A DNA stretch of 62,500 nucleotides from assembly GCF_025147765.1 (NCBI RefSeq), contig NZ_CP102265.1, forward strand, positions 1-62,500, written 5' to 3'. The stretch comes from Blautia obeum ATCC 29174 (GTDB taxonomy: Bacteria; Bacillota; Clostridia; Lachnospirales; Lachnospiraceae). Within the stretch, counting starts at the first letter, position 1. Each line of letters opens with the position of its first letter. Below the pieces are notes generated by a model, which was not told the DNA's origin, searched no databases, and saw only the letters and a list, made by a program, of their open reading frames with translations. A program made the position numbers and the translations under genes. This document shows positions 35,187 through 44,817 of the stretch, piece by piece.

Positions 35187-36059
35187 ATGAAAAAAAAAGC
35201 AGGCAATTTAGTAATTTGCATCATATTTTTAGCTGGTTTGTCCTTGCTGCTGTATCCCTTTGTAGCCAATCAATGGAATAACTACAGACAGAAACAGTTG
35301 ATCAGTGGTTATGAGCAGGCGGTTTCTGAAAAGGAAGCAGCAGAAGGAATTGACTATGATGCAGAGCGTAAAAAAGCAGAAGACTATAACGAAGCCTTAC
35401 TTCCATGTGTTCTTCCTGACTCTTTTGCACTTGCAGAGTCAAGTGGAGTAGATCCGGTCTACATGAATACACTGAACATTGCTGGTGATGAGATGATGGG
35501 AAGTGTAGAGATTCCTAAGATTAATATCAAAATCCCGATCTACCATACAACGGAAGAAGAGGTTTTGAACAAGGGTGCAGGTCATCTGGAGGGAAGTTCT
35601 CTTCCGGTTGGTGGAGCAAATACACATGCTGTTATTTCTGCACACCGTGGACTTCCGAGTGCATCACTTTTTACAGATCTGGATCAGATGAAAGTAGGAG
35701 ACCATTTTTTGCTCCATGTATTAGATGAAACCTTATGTTATGAAGTAGACAAGATTTCGGTTGTAAAGCCGGAAGATACGACTGCTCTTGCAGTAGAAGA
35801 TGGGCAGGATTTAGTAACTCTTTTAACCTGTACTCCTTATGGAGTAAATACAGAACGACTTCTGGTTCGTGGTCACAGAGTACCTTATGTAGAAGAGGAA
35901 GTCAAAGAAGAGAAGACAGTGCTCAGTGGAAGCAGTCTTCACACAAATTATCTTCTTTGGGTATTTGTTGGTCTATCCGTTACCGCACTCTTTATTTTTG
36001 TGTTATACTTAAAGGAAACAAAGCTGAAGAGGCGAGCAAATAAAGGCGGTAAAAAATAG
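35187..36059 (+). CDS. Class C (pilus) sortase 1
   Basis: Membrane-bound transpeptidase that joins pilin subunits by cutting the LPxTG-type signal. 290 residues. N-terminal membrane helix (about 5-26) and a C-terminal one (about 252-274), as in class C. Catalytic His lies in SAHRGLPSA, Cys at residue 215 in LLTCTPYGVNTERLL, with the Arg in RLLVRG. A DP motif before the core (VDPVYMN) may be the lid found in pilus sortases. It is the first of two tandem sortases and starts after an AAGGAGAG site. Confidence 0.95.
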   Translation: MKKKAGNLVICIIFLAGLSLLLYPFVANQWNNYRQKQLISGYEQAVSEKEAAEGIDYDAERKKAEDYNEALLPCVLPDSFALAESSGVDPVYMNTLNIAGDEMMGSVEIPKINIKIPIYHTTEEEVLNKGAGHLEGSSLPVGGANTHAVISAHRGLPSASLFTDLDQMKVGDHFLLHVLDETLCYEVDKISVVKPEDTTALAVEDGQDLVTLLTCTPYGVNTERLLVRGHRVPYVEEEVKEEKTVLSGSSLHTNYLLWVFVGLSVTALFIFVLYLKETKLKRRANKGGKK

Positions 36060-36062
36060 ATT

Positions 36063-36947
36063 ATGGCAAAAGAAAAGAAGAAAAAAGGTTCTATAGTTAT
36101 CAACATATTTATTATATTACTTTTTCTCGTCGGTGCGGGTATCTTTACTTACCCAACGATCAGTAATTACTGGAATGAGTACCGAAATGCGCAGCTTGTA
36201 ACCAAGTACAATGAATCCGTCAGTGATCTGTCGGATGACCAGTACGAAAAGCTCTGGCAGGAGGCTGAGGAATACAATGCGGAGCACAAGGTCAATACGA
36301 TCGTAGATGCTTTTAACGAAGAGGATTATGTTCTCAGTCATCCTTACGATGAGGTCCTTGATCCAAATGGTGACGGGCTGATGGGAAGTATCGAGATCCC
36401 CAAGCTGAATCTGATACTTGCTATTTACCATGGCCTCAGTACAGAGGTTCTGGAAAAGGGTGTCGGGCATGTTGAGGGAACAAGTCTTCCAATAGGTGGA
36501 GCGAGTACACATGCGGTGCTGGCGGGACACAGGGGACTTCCGAGTGCAAAGATTTTTACGGATCTTGACCAGATGAAGAATGGAGATATTTTTCTGATCC
36601 ATGTTCTGGGAAAGACTCTTGCATACAAAGTAGATCAGATAAAAACGGTTCTTCCGGAGGAATCCAGTGAGCTGGATATCGTCGAGGGAGAGGATCATGT
36701 GACGCTGGTAACCTGTACTCCTTATGGAGTCAACACTCACAGGCTTCTTATCAGGGGAATCCGGACGGAGTATGTTGAACCGGAGGAGAAAGCTGAGGAG
36801 ACACCGATCCAGCAGATCGCAAAGGTTGATCCGGTGAAGATTATGATCATTGGTCTTGGAGCTATGGTCATAATGATCATCATTGTTTATATAGTTATTC
36901 GACGTAAAAGCCGAAAAACAGAGGAGAGTAGCCGCAAAGACGAATAA
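36063..36947 (+). CDS. Class C (pilus) sortase 2
   Basis: 294 residues, a paralogue of the preceding sortase. N-terminal membrane helix at about 10-30 and C-terminal helix at about 260-283. Catalytic His in AGHRGLPSA, Cys at residue 218 in LVTCTPYGVNTHRLLIRG. LDPNGDGLMGSIEIPKLN aligns with the other copy. It starts three bases after the sortase 1 stop, with no clear own ribosome-binding site, so it is probably coupled. One enzyme may build the shaft and the other attach a minor pilin; which does which cannot be told here. Confidence 0.95.
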   Translation: MAKEKKKKGSIVINIFIILLFLVGAGIFTYPTISNYWNEYRNAQLVTKYNESVSDLSDDQYEKLWQEAEEYNAEHKVNTIVDAFNEEDYVLSHPYDEVLDPNGDGLMGSIEIPKLNLILAIYHGLSTEVLEKGVGHVEGTSLPIGGASTHAVLAGHRGLPSAKIFTDLDQMKNGDIFLIHVLGKTLAYKVDQIKTVLPEESSELDIVEGEDHVTLVTCTPYGVNTHRLLIRGIRTEYVEPEEKAEETPIQQIAKVDPVKIMIIGLGAMVIMIIIVYIVIRRKSRKTEESSRKDE

Positions 36948-36977
36948 TGATCACAGAAAATAACAAGGAGGCCGATC

Positions 36978-38492
36978 GTGGTGAAACAGAAGAAAAAGAA
37001 ATTTAAAATGTGGAATAAGCTTTTGGCTTTCCTGGGAATGTTTGTCATGTTGACAGGCTGCCTGGCAGGAACGGTTCAGGCAGGTTCTTACGAAGCCGGA
37101 AAGAAGGGAAGTCTTAATCTGACGGTACAGCAGACGGATGAGGACGGCAAAGTAACACCGCTGACGGGTGTAAAGTTAGAGCTTTACAGGGTTGCGGATG
37201 TTGAATTTGATGGAAATGTGCATTTTGTACTGACCAGCTCCATGTCATCTGCAGGATACGATTTTGATTCCTTCAAGAATGCAAGTGAATGGTATTCAGC
37301 AGCCGAAAAGCTTGCCGAGGTTGCAGCTGCTTCTTCAGTAAAGCCGGTTGAGGCTGTTTCGGATGAGCAGGGCAAGGTTGTTTACAGCGATATGGAAGAG
37401 GGCATGTACCTGGTAATCGGTGCAGCGGAGAGTTCCGTTAAGGTTACTCCAATGCTCTTAACAGTTCCTTTTGCAAGCACAGAGGAAGGCTGGATCTACG
37501 ATGTACAGGCTTATCCAAAGGCAGAGAAGAGCAACACTGCAGGTATTACAGTTGAGAAGAGACTTTATCGTATTAATCCGAATACGTTTGAACTGGATGA
37601 AATAACTGCTGACGATGCAACTTACAAGGTTGGTCTTTTCCTTGATAAGGATGGTACGATCCCATATGGTGATGATTACATCAGAACGATCCATATCCAG
37701 AATGCACAGTCAGGCAAAGCTTCTTACAGTAATGTTCTTAGAGGTACCTATTATGTATTCGAGCTTGATGAGAATAACAAGGCGATCAAGCTGAATGATG
37801 AGGTGCAGATTGATAAAGAAAACAGCTTCCATTACAATGTTACGAATGCAGCAGCCAAGGAAGACAACAGTGTTGTAGTGGATGACAATACGGTTGCTAC
37901 AGATATTGCAGCTTATGTAAATAACATTTTTTCAACTCTTCCGGAAGGCTTCTTTGTAAATGGAAAGATCGAGATTACAAAGAACGTTGTAGTGGACGGT
38001 GTGAAAAAGACTGTAGACGACAAGTTCTATGCAACTGTATTTGATGATTCTGGTAAGGCGGTAAGCACCGTTGAACTGAAGCAGAATGATAAAGTTACTG
38101 TTACGGTTCCATTCTCAGAAGATATAAAAGATACTGTTACTTATGCAGTTAAGGAAACCGATAAGAATGGTAATGTACTCGATAAAGATTCTTTCGCATA
38201 TGTAGTAAGTGGTGAAGGCAGTGTTAAGCTGAATGAGTCTGATCAGTATAAAGGAAGCATCGAGATTACCAATACCAAGAAGGATGCTACTGTAACACCT
38301 GGCGGAAGCAATGGTGGTTCTGGTACATCTAACGGTGGAAGTGATGCATCCAGCCATGGCGGAAGTGCAACAAGTCGTCCGGTTAAGACTGGTGACCCGA
38401 TGAATCCGGCATTCTGGGGTCTGGTTCTTCTGGTATCTGTGATCGTGATCGCAGGTGGAGTAGTTGCTTACAAAAAGAGAAAACAGAAATAA
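36978..38492 (+). CDS. Minor (probably basal) pilin with a PVKTGD sorting signal
   Basis: 504 residues from a GTG behind AAGGAGG (36965-36971). Signal peptide with hydrophobic core LLAFLGMFVMLTGCLAG, then pilin domains. The first contains LTGVKLELYRVADV and ends with DVQAYPKAEKS, where YPK resembles the pilin-motif lysine. A Gly/Ser-rich linker (GGSNGGSGTSNGGS) precedes the C-terminal PVKTGD, a membrane helix and YKKRKQK. The sorting signal differs from the LPSTGG of the other two subunits, so it may be a substrate of a different sortase and serve as the wall-anchored base. A cysteine in the signal region (LTGC) raises the alternative of a lipoprotein, but the long cleavable-type signal and C-terminal anchor argue for a pilin. 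Confidence 0.85.
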   Translation: MVKQKKKKFKMWNKLLAFLGMFVMLTGCLAGTVQAGSYEAGKKGSLNLTVQQTDEDGKVTPLTGVKLELYRVADVEFDGNVHFVLTSSMSSAGYDFDSFKNASEWYSAAEKLAEVAAASSVKPVEAVSDEQGKVVYSDMEEGMYLVIGAAESSVKVTPMLLTVPFASTEEGWIYDVQAYPKAEKSNTAGITVEKRLYRINPNTFELDEITADDATYKVGLFLDKDGTIPYGDDYIRTIHIQNAQSGKASYSNVLRGTYYVFELDENNKAIKLNDEVQIDKENSFHYNVTNAAAKEDNSVVVDDNTVATDIAAYVNNIFSTLPEGFFVNGKIEITKNVVVDGVKKTVDDKFYATVFDDSGKAVSTVELKQNDKVTVTVPFSEDIKDTVTYAVKETDKNGNVLDKDSFAYVVSGEGSVKLNESDQYKGSIEITNTKKDATVTPGGSNGGSGTSNGGSDASSHGGSATSRPVKTGDPMNPAFWGLVLLVSVIVIAGGVVAYKKRKQK

Positions 38493-38508
38493 AGTGTAAG
38501 ACGTTTGA

Positions 38509-38543
38509 CGGGAGTCTGGTGTAAACCGGGCTCTCGTTTTTTT
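38509..38543 (+). terminator. Terminator closing the pilus operon
   Basis: CGGGAG..TGGT (38509-38520) pairs imperfectly with ACC..CTCTCG (38525-38536) around GTAA, then a run of seven T. It separates the pilus island from gyrB. Confidence 0.75.
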
Positions 38544-38693
38544 CTTCTTATTTAAAGGGATTTTGTTGGAATGAGGGCTGTTTTGTGCTATAATAAATTA
38601 GTATTATTATGCCTATCTGGAAACAGGTGACTGCGAAAAATATCGATATGTCGGTTTCCATTATAATGAATATAGAATGACAGGAGGAAGCAA

Positions 38694-40619
38694 ATGGGCG
38701 GAGAGAATACAGAGTACGGCGCGGATCAGATTCAGATTCTGGAAGGACTGGAAGCTGTCCGTAAAAGACCTGGTATGTATATCGGAAGTACATCCAGCCG
38801 GGGTCTGCATCATCTTGTATATGAAATCGTGGATAATGCGGTAGATGAAGCGTTAGCAGGATTTTGTACTGAAATCCAGGTAACGATCAATCCGGATAAT
38901 TCCATTACCGTAGTTGATAACGGACGAGGTATTCCGGTAGGAATCAATCACAAAGCAGGAATACCGGCAGTAGAAGTTGTATTTACCATTCTTCATGCGG
39001 GTGGTAAATTTGGCGGTGGAGGATACAAAGTATCCGGTGGACTTCATGGTGTAGGTGCATCTGTTGTAAATGCACTGTCTGAGTGGCTGGAGGTTACGAT
39101 CTGCCGTGAAGGAAAGAAATACCAGCAGCGTTATGAAAGAGGACATACCATGTATCCTCTGAAAGAGATTGGTGTCTGTGATCCTGAAGAGACAGGAACA
39201 AAAGTAACCTTCCTGCCGGATAAAGAAATCTTCGAAGAGACAATTTATGATTACGATATTCTGAAACAGCGCCTCCGTGAGATGGCTTTCCTGACCAAAG
39301 GTCTTCGCATTGTACTGAAAGACACCAGAGAAGATCAGGAAAAAGAAAAAGCCTTTCATTATGAAGGTGGTATCAGGGAATTTGTCACCTATCTGAACAG
39401 AAGCAAGGAAGCACTGTATCCAGAGGTCATTTACTGTGAAGGTGAAAAAGATGGTGTCATGGTTGAGGTTGCCATGCAGCACAATGATTCCTACACAGAG
39501 AACAGCTATGGCTTTGTAAATAATATCAATACACCGGAAGGTGGTACACATATCGTTGGTTTCCGTAATGCACTGACAAAGACATTCAACGATTATGCAA
39601 GAAAGAATAAGCTGCTTAAAGACAGTGAACCGAATTTAAGTGGTGATGACATTCGAGAAGGTCTGACAGCAATCGTAAGTGTTAAGATCGAGGAGCCACA
39701 GTTCGAAGGACAGACGAAACAGAAGCTTGGTAACAGTGAGGCTCGTGGAGCTGTTGATTTTGTAGTCAGCAAACAGCTGGAGATTTTTCTGGAGCAGAAT
39801 CCGACGGTTGCGAAGGCAACAGTTGAGAAATCAGTACTTGCGCAGAGAGCACGAGAAGCAGCACGTAAGGCAAGAGATCTTACAAGAAGAAAATCTGCAC
39901 TTGACGGAATGTCTCTTCCAGGTAAACTTGCAGACTGCTCAGACAAGAATCCGGAAAACTGCGAGATCTACATCGTAGAGGGAGATTCCGCCGGTGGTTC
40001 AGCAAAAACTGCAAGAAACCGTGCAACACAGGCAATCCTTCCACTGCGTGGTAAAATCCTTAATGTAGAAAAGGCCCGTCTGGACAGAATCTACAGCAAT
40101 GCAGAGATTAAAGCAATGATCACTGCATTTGGTACTGGTATTCATGAAGATTTTGATATAACAAAGCTGCGTTATCACAAAATCATCATTATGACCGATG
40201 CCGATGTCGATGGTGCGCACATTGCGACACTGCTTCTGACATTCCTTTACAGATTTATGCCGGAACTGATCAAGCAGGGATATGTATACCTGGCTCAGCC
40301 GCCACTGTACAAAGTCGAAAAGAATAAAAAAGTCTGGTACGCTTATGATGATGCGGAACTGAACAGCATCCTTGAGCAGATCGGACGTGACAACAACAAT
40401 AAAATCCAGCGATACAAAGGTCTTGGAGAAATGGATGCAGAACAGCTCTGGGAGACAACCATGGATCCGGAGAAACGAATTCTTCTCCGTGTAACTATGG
40501 ATGAATCAGCAACTTCTGAAATTGACCTGACATTTACCACTCTTATGGGTGACAAAGTTGAACCAAGACGTGAATTTATCGAAGAAAACGCACGCTTTGT
40601 AGAAAATCTGGATATCTAG
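38694..40619 (+). CDS. gyrB: DNA gyrase subunit B
   Basis: ATPase subunit of gyrase, which introduces negative supercoils. 641 residues. The GHKL ATPase has YEIVDNAVDEALAG and the GGLHGVGASVVNALS lid region. The TOPRIM domain has EGDSAGGSA and later the DADVDGAHI metal site, and PLRGKILNVEKA is present. The short length without a large C-terminal insertion is typical of Gram-positive GyrB. Adjacent gyrA and the origin location favour gyrase over topoisomerase IV ParE. AGGAGG precedes the ATG. It lies about 34 kb from recF. Confidence 0.96.
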   Translation: MGGENTEYGADQIQILEGLEAVRKRPGMYIGSTSSRGLHHLVYEIVDNAVDEALAGFCTEIQVTINPDNSITVVDNGRGIPVGINHKAGIPAVEVVFTILHAGGKFGGGGYKVSGGLHGVGASVVNALSEWLEVTICREGKKYQQRYERGHTMYPLKEIGVCDPEETGTKVTFLPDKEIFEETIYDYDILKQRLREMAFLTKGLRIVLKDTREDQEKEKAFHYEGGIREFVTYLNRSKEALYPEVIYCEGEKDGVMVEVAMQHNDSYTENSYGFVNNINTPEGGTHIVGFRNALTKTFNDYARKNKLLKDSEPNLSGDDIREGLTAIVSVKIEEPQFEGQTKQKLGNSEARGAVDFVVSKQLEIFLEQNPTVAKATVEKSVLAQRAREAARKARDLTRRKSALDGMSLPGKLADCSDKNPENCEIYIVEGDSAGGSAKTARNRATQAILPLRGKILNVEKARLDRIYSNAEIKAMITAFGTGIHEDFDITKLRYHKIIIMTDADVDGAHIATLLLTFLYRFMPELIKQGYVYLAQPPLYKVEKNKKVWYAYDDAELNSILEQIGRDNNNKIQRYKGLGEMDAEQLWETTMDPEKRILLRVTMDESATSEIDLTFTTLMGDKVEPRREFIEENARFVENLDI

Positions 40620-40630
40620 GAGAATAGAAA

Positions 40631-43177
40631 ATGGAAGACAATATTTTTGATAAAATCCATGAGGTGGATCTGCAGAAGACCATGGAAAAATCTTATATAG
40701 ATTATGCCATGAGTGTTATTGCCTCCCGTGCTCTTCCGGACGTCAGAGACGGTCTGAAACCGGTACAGAGAAGGGTGCTGTATTCCATGATAGAGCTGAA
40801 CAACGGTCCGGATAAGCCACATCGTAAATGTGCCCGTATCGTTGGTGATACCATGGGTAAATATCATCCGCATGGAGACAGTTCCATCTATGGTGCACTT
40901 GTAAATATGGCGCAGGACTGGTCAACCAGATATCCGCTGGTAGACGGTCATGGAAACTTTGGTTCTGTGGATGGCGATGGTGCAGCTGCCATGCGATATA
41001 CAGAGGCACGTCTGAGTAAGATTTCCATGGAAATGCTGGCTGATATCAATAAAGATACGGTTGATTTCCAGCCGAACTTTGATGAAACAGAACGGGAACC
41101 GGTCGTACTGCCGTCCCGTTATCCGAACCTTCTTGTAAATGGAACCTCCGGTATTGCTGTTGGTATGGCAACCAATATTCCGCCTCACAATCTGAGAGAG
41201 GTGATCAGTGCCGTTGTTAAGATTATTGACAATATCATCGAAGAGGACAGAGACACTACGATTGAAGAACTTCTTGAGATCGTGAAAGGACCGGACTTCC
41301 CGACAGGTGCTACTATCCTTGGTACAAGAGGAATTGAAGAAGCATATCGTACCGGCCGCGGTAAGATCCGTGTCCGCGCGGTGACAAATATCGAGACACT
41401 GCCGAATGGCAAATCACGTATTATCGTTACAGAACTTCCATATCTTGTTAATAAAGCCCGCCTGATCGAAAAGATCGCTGAGCTTGTACGAGACAAGAAA
41501 ATCGACGGAATCACAGACCTGAATGACCATTCCAGTCGTGAGGGCATGCGTATCTGTATTGATCTTCGCAAAGATGCCAATGCCAATGTAGTTCTGAATC
41601 AGTTGTACAAGCATACACAGCTTCAGGATACCTTTGGTGTGATCATGCTGTGTCTGGTAGCAGTGAACGGAAGCCTTCAGCCGAAGGTACTGACGCTCCC
41701 GGAGATGCTCAAACATTATCTTGCACATCAGGAAGATGTTGTGACAAGAAGAACAAAGTACGATCTGAATAAAGCACAGGAACGTGCGCATATATTAGAA
41801 GGTCTGCTGAAAGCTCTGGATAATATTGATGAAGTTATCCGTATCATCCGTGGATCCAGAAGTGTCCAGGTGGCCAAGCAGGAATTGATGGACAGATTTG
41901 AGCTGACAGATGTTCAGGCACAGGCAATCGTGGACATGCGTCTTCGTGCTCTCACCGGTTTGGAAAGAGAGAAGCTGGAAGCAGAATATGCAGAATTAAT
42001 GGAAAAGATCCGTAAGTTGAAAGCAATCCTTGCAGACAGAAATACACTTCTTCGCGTTATCCGTGAGGAAATCCTTGCAATTTCTGAGAAATACGGCGAT
42101 GACAGAAGAACAGCTATCGGATTTGATGCGTTTGATATTTCTATGGAAGATATGATCCCGAGAGAAAATACAGTCATTACTATGACAAAACTTGGCTACA
42201 TCAAACGTATGACAGTAGATAACTTCCGCAGTCAGAACAGAGGCGGCAGAGGTATCAAGGGAATGCAGACACTGGATGATGACTATATTGAAGAACTGAT
42301 GATGACGACAACACATCATTATGTCATGTTCTTTACCAATACTGGTCGTGTATACAGACTGAAAGCATACGAGATTCCGGAAGCAGGCAGAACAGCTCGT
42401 GGAACCGCGATCATCAACCTTCTGCAGCTGATGCCGGGAGAACGTATCACAGCAGTCATTCCGATCAGTAAGTTTGAAGAAGGCCAGTATCTGATGATGG
42501 CTACCCGTAAGGGTCTTGTTAAGAAGACTCCGATCCAGGATTATGCAAATGTCCGTAAGATTGGTCTGGCAGCTATTTCTCTGAGAGATGACGATGAACT
42601 GATCGAAGTTAAGGCAACGGATGACAAGAAAGATATCATCCTTGTAACGAAATACGGTCAGTGTATTCGCTTCAAAGAATCCGACGTCAGAAGTACCGGA
42701 CGAGTATCGATGGGAGTTCGTGGTATTAATCTGCTTGATGGCGATGAAGTTGTTGCAATGCAGCTGAATACACAGGGATATTATCTGCTCGTTGTATCTG
42801 AAAACGGTATGGGTAAACGTACTTCTATCAGTGAATTTACCTGCCAGAACAGAGGCGGTAAAGGTGTGAAGTGCTACAAGATCACTGAGAAGACCGGTAA
42901 TGTTATCGGAGCAAAAGCTGTCAATGAAGAAAATGAGATCATGATGATCACCACAGAAGGAATCATTATCCGTCTGCAGTGCTCTGATATCTCTATCCTT
43001 GGAAGAATTACATCAGGAGTCAAACTGATCAATCTTTCTGATGGAGTAACGGTTGCAAGCTTTGCGAAAGTCCGTGAAAAAGAAGAAGATAAAAATTCTG
43101 AAAAGACAGAGGAAAGCTCTGAAAATGTCTCCACAGAAGAGAACAGTAACGAAAATACAGACAGCACAGAGGAATAA
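40631..43177 (+). CDS. gyrA: DNA gyrase subunit A
   Basis: DNA-cleaving subunit of gyrase. 848 residues. The catalytic tyrosine is residue 123 in AAAMRYTEARL. The quinolone-resistance region reads HPHGDSSIYG (79-88), with Ser at 84 but Gly at 88, where E. coli has Asp87. The C-terminal beta-pinwheel includes the GyrA-box-like QNRGGRGIKG near residue 536. An acidic Glu/Ser/Asn-rich tail (about 818-848) ends the protein. It begins 11 bases after gyrB with a GGAGAA site, so the two are one operon. Confidence 0.96.
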   Translation: MEDNIFDKIHEVDLQKTMEKSYIDYAMSVIASRALPDVRDGLKPVQRRVLYSMIELNNGPDKPHRKCARIVGDTMGKYHPHGDSSIYGALVNMAQDWSTRYPLVDGHGNFGSVDGDGAAAMRYTEARLSKISMEMLADINKDTVDFQPNFDETEREPVVLPSRYPNLLVNGTSGIAVGMATNIPPHNLREVISAVVKIIDNIIEEDRDTTIEELLEIVKGPDFPTGATILGTRGIEEAYRTGRGKIRVRAVTNIETLPNGKSRIIVTELPYLVNKARLIEKIAELVRDKKIDGITDLNDHSSREGMRICIDLRKDANANVVLNQLYKHTQLQDTFGVIMLCLVAVNGSLQPKVLTLPEMLKHYLAHQEDVVTRRTKYDLNKAQERAHILEGLLKALDNIDEVIRIIRGSRSVQVAKQELMDRFELTDVQAQAIVDMRLRALTGLEREKLEAEYAELMEKIRKLKAILADRNTLLRVIREEILAISEKYGDDRRTAIGFDAFDISMEDMIPRENTVITMTKLGYIKRMTVDNFRSQNRGGRGIKGMQTLDDDYIEELMMTTTHHYVMFFTNTGRVYRLKAYEIPEAGRTARGTAIINLLQLMPGERITAVIPISKFEEGQYLMMATRKGLVKKTPIQDYANVRKIGLAAISLRDDDELIEVKATDDKKDIILVTKYGQCIRFKESDVRSTGRVSMGVRGINLLDGDEVVAMQLNTQGYYLLVVSENGMGKRTSISEFTCQNRGGKGVKCYKITEKTGNVIGAKAVNEENEIMMITTEGIIIRLQCSDISILGRITSGVKLINLSDGVTVASFAKVREKEEDKNSEKTEESSENVSTEENSNENTDSTEE

Positions 43178-43182
43178 GAATC

Positions 43183-43911
43183 ATGGATAAGGAAAATGCG
43201 GCAACAAATGTCAGACGCAGATCCGGTTCAAGTGCATCCGGACGTTCAAAATCCGCATCAGCAAGAAGAAAAACGCAGACCAGACGTAAAACTTCAGGAA
43301 CCCGGCGTAAAACTTCCAGAGGTTCTGATATAGCTGCAGTGATTGCCAGATTACCAAAACCGGTTCTGGCAGGCGCTGTTGCGCTGATCGTTTTGATCAT
43401 TATCATTGTATTTGCTGCAAAGGGATGCGGAGTCAGCCACAAGACTCCGGAAAGAGTAGTCAGAACTTTGATCGAATCCTACACAGGTGGAAATGAGAGC
43501 AAAGTCAAAAAATGCTATGGTGTATCCAAGGCAGATGATGCTCTGCAGCAGGAGATGGATGCAACTGTAAAATATTTCAGTGCATTCGAGGCTGAAAAAA
43601 CAGAAATCACACAGTGTGATAAAATTTATCAGAATGGTAACTATACATATATGTATATTACCTATGAGCTGGTTCTGAAGAATGGACAGAGCTACCCTTG
43701 TATCAGCACTTACATGGTACAGAAGAAAGATGACGGCAAGTATTATGTAATGACACCGTCAGAGATTACGGATGATCTGAGCAAGCAGGCGGCGACGAAG
43801 TATGCTGATTTTATGAATACACAGGCATATAAGGATTATACGACTGCTTATGACAAGTTTATCAAGAAGAATCCTGGATATGAGGAAAAAATAGCTGCAA
43901 AATTAAAATAG
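43183..43911 (+). CDS. Single-pass membrane protein with a basic N-terminus
   Basis: 242 residues, not a family I recognise. Residues 1-50 are strongly basic and Ser/Arg/Lys-rich (RRKTQTRRKT, GTRRKTSRG) and probably cytoplasmic. One membrane helix at about 66-85 (GAVALIVLIIIIVFAAKGCG). The rest is outside: PERVVRTLIESYTGGNESKVKKCYGVSK looks like the start of an NTF2/DUF4878-like fold, with paired strands around YTYMYITYELVLKNG. It starts 5 bases after gyrA and is probably cotranscribed with it, though a mechanistic link to gyrase is not evident. The basic tail could bind nucleic acid or acidic phospholipid; this is speculation. Confidence 0.75.
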   Translation: MDKENAATNVRRRSGSSASGRSKSASARRKTQTRRKTSGTRRKTSRGSDIAAVIARLPKPVLAGAVALIVLIIIIVFAAKGCGVSHKTPERVVRTLIESYTGGNESKVKKCYGVSKADDALQQEMDATVKYFSAFEAEKTEITQCDKIYQNGNYTYMYITYELVLKNGQSYPCISTYMVQKKDDGKYYVMTPSEITDDLSKQAATKYADFMNTQAYKDYTTAYDKFIKKNPGYEEKIAAKLK

Positions 43912-43958
43912 CTAAGCGAACAGCAATATAGAATCCTTGAAGGGATGGTGGCAGCGGA

Positions 43959-44678
43959 ATGAAAAGAATCATTATGATGGTGCTGAGGAATCTCTTGTTT
44001 GTACCATGGGGATGGTTTATGCTGAATCGGTATGCCAAAAACGTTGATAATTATACAGAGGGAGAGCGTTATGCACTTCTGAAAAAAATAGTTCGGCGTG
44101 CGAATAAAGGCGGTAATATTACTGTTCAGTCATATGGTGTAGAAAATATACCGAACGAAAATGGATTTATGTTTTATCCGAATCATCAGGGACTGTATGA
44201 TGTCCTTGCAATTGTGGATGTCTGCCCGACACCTTTTTCTGTAGTGGCAAAGAAGGAAGTGGGGAATGTTCCGTTTCTGAAGCAGGTTTTTACCTGTATG
44301 AAGGCATACATCATGGACAGAGAGGATATTCGCCAGTCTATGCAGGTTATCCTTGATGTTACGAAAGAAGTTAAGGCTGGACGAAACTATCTGATTTTTG
44401 CAGAGGGAACCCGAAGCAAGAATGGAAATCATCCACTGGAATTTAAAGGCGGCAGTTTCAAAGCTGCAACAAAAGCCAGATGCCCGATCGTGCCGGTTGC
44501 ATTGATTGATACGTATAAGGCTTTTGACACTGGTTCCATAGAGCCACTGACGGTGCAGGTACATTTCCTGAAGCCAATGTATTATGACGAGTATAAGGAC
44601 ATGAAGACTACGGAGATTGCTGCAGAAGTGAAACGACGAGTGGAAGAGACCATCAAAGAATATGGTGGATGGGATTAA
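43959..44678 (+). CDS. plsC: 1-acyl-sn-glycerol-3-phosphate acyltransferase (PlsC-like)
   Basis: Adds the second acyl chain in phosphatidic-acid synthesis at the inner membrane face. 239 residues. The HX4D catalytic motif reads NHQGLYD (His near residue 75). The second conserved block reads FAEGTRSKNG with the expected EGTR, followed by FKGGSFKAA and CPIVPVAL. A hydrophobic N-terminal stretch (FVPWGWFML) may anchor it. It follows the membrane protein by 47 bases with a weak GGGATGGTGG site and is closed by a strong terminator. Other LPLAT-family acyltransferases look alike, so the exact acceptor is inferred. Confidence 0.9.
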   Translation: MKRIIMMVLRNLLFVPWGWFMLNRYAKNVDNYTEGERYALLKKIVRRANKGGNITVQSYGVENIPNENGFMFYPNHQGLYDVLAIVDVCPTPFSVVAKKEVGNVPFLKQVFTCMKAYIMDREDIRQSMQVILDVTKEVKAGRNYLIFAEGTRSKNGNHPLEFKGGSFKAATKARCPIVPVALIDTYKAFDTGSIEPLTVQVHFLKPMYYDEYKDMKTTEIAAEVKRRVEETIKEYGGWD

Positions 44679-44722
44679 CTGAATATCTGGAATGCCTGAA
44701 AGACATTTGAAATATGAATAAG

Positions 44723-44754
44723 AACAGCCGGGAGTAAAATCCTGGCTGTTTTTT
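44723..44754 (+). terminator. Terminator after plsC
   Basis: AACAGCCGGGA (44723-44733) pairs with TCCTGGCTGTT (44740-44750), one G-U pair, followed by T residues. Confidence 0.9.
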
Positions 44755-44817
44755 GCTGGAATAAATTTCGAAAAAAATACTTTTGCAGGTCATATCGTGA
44801 ACGGGTACTTTTTGTAC

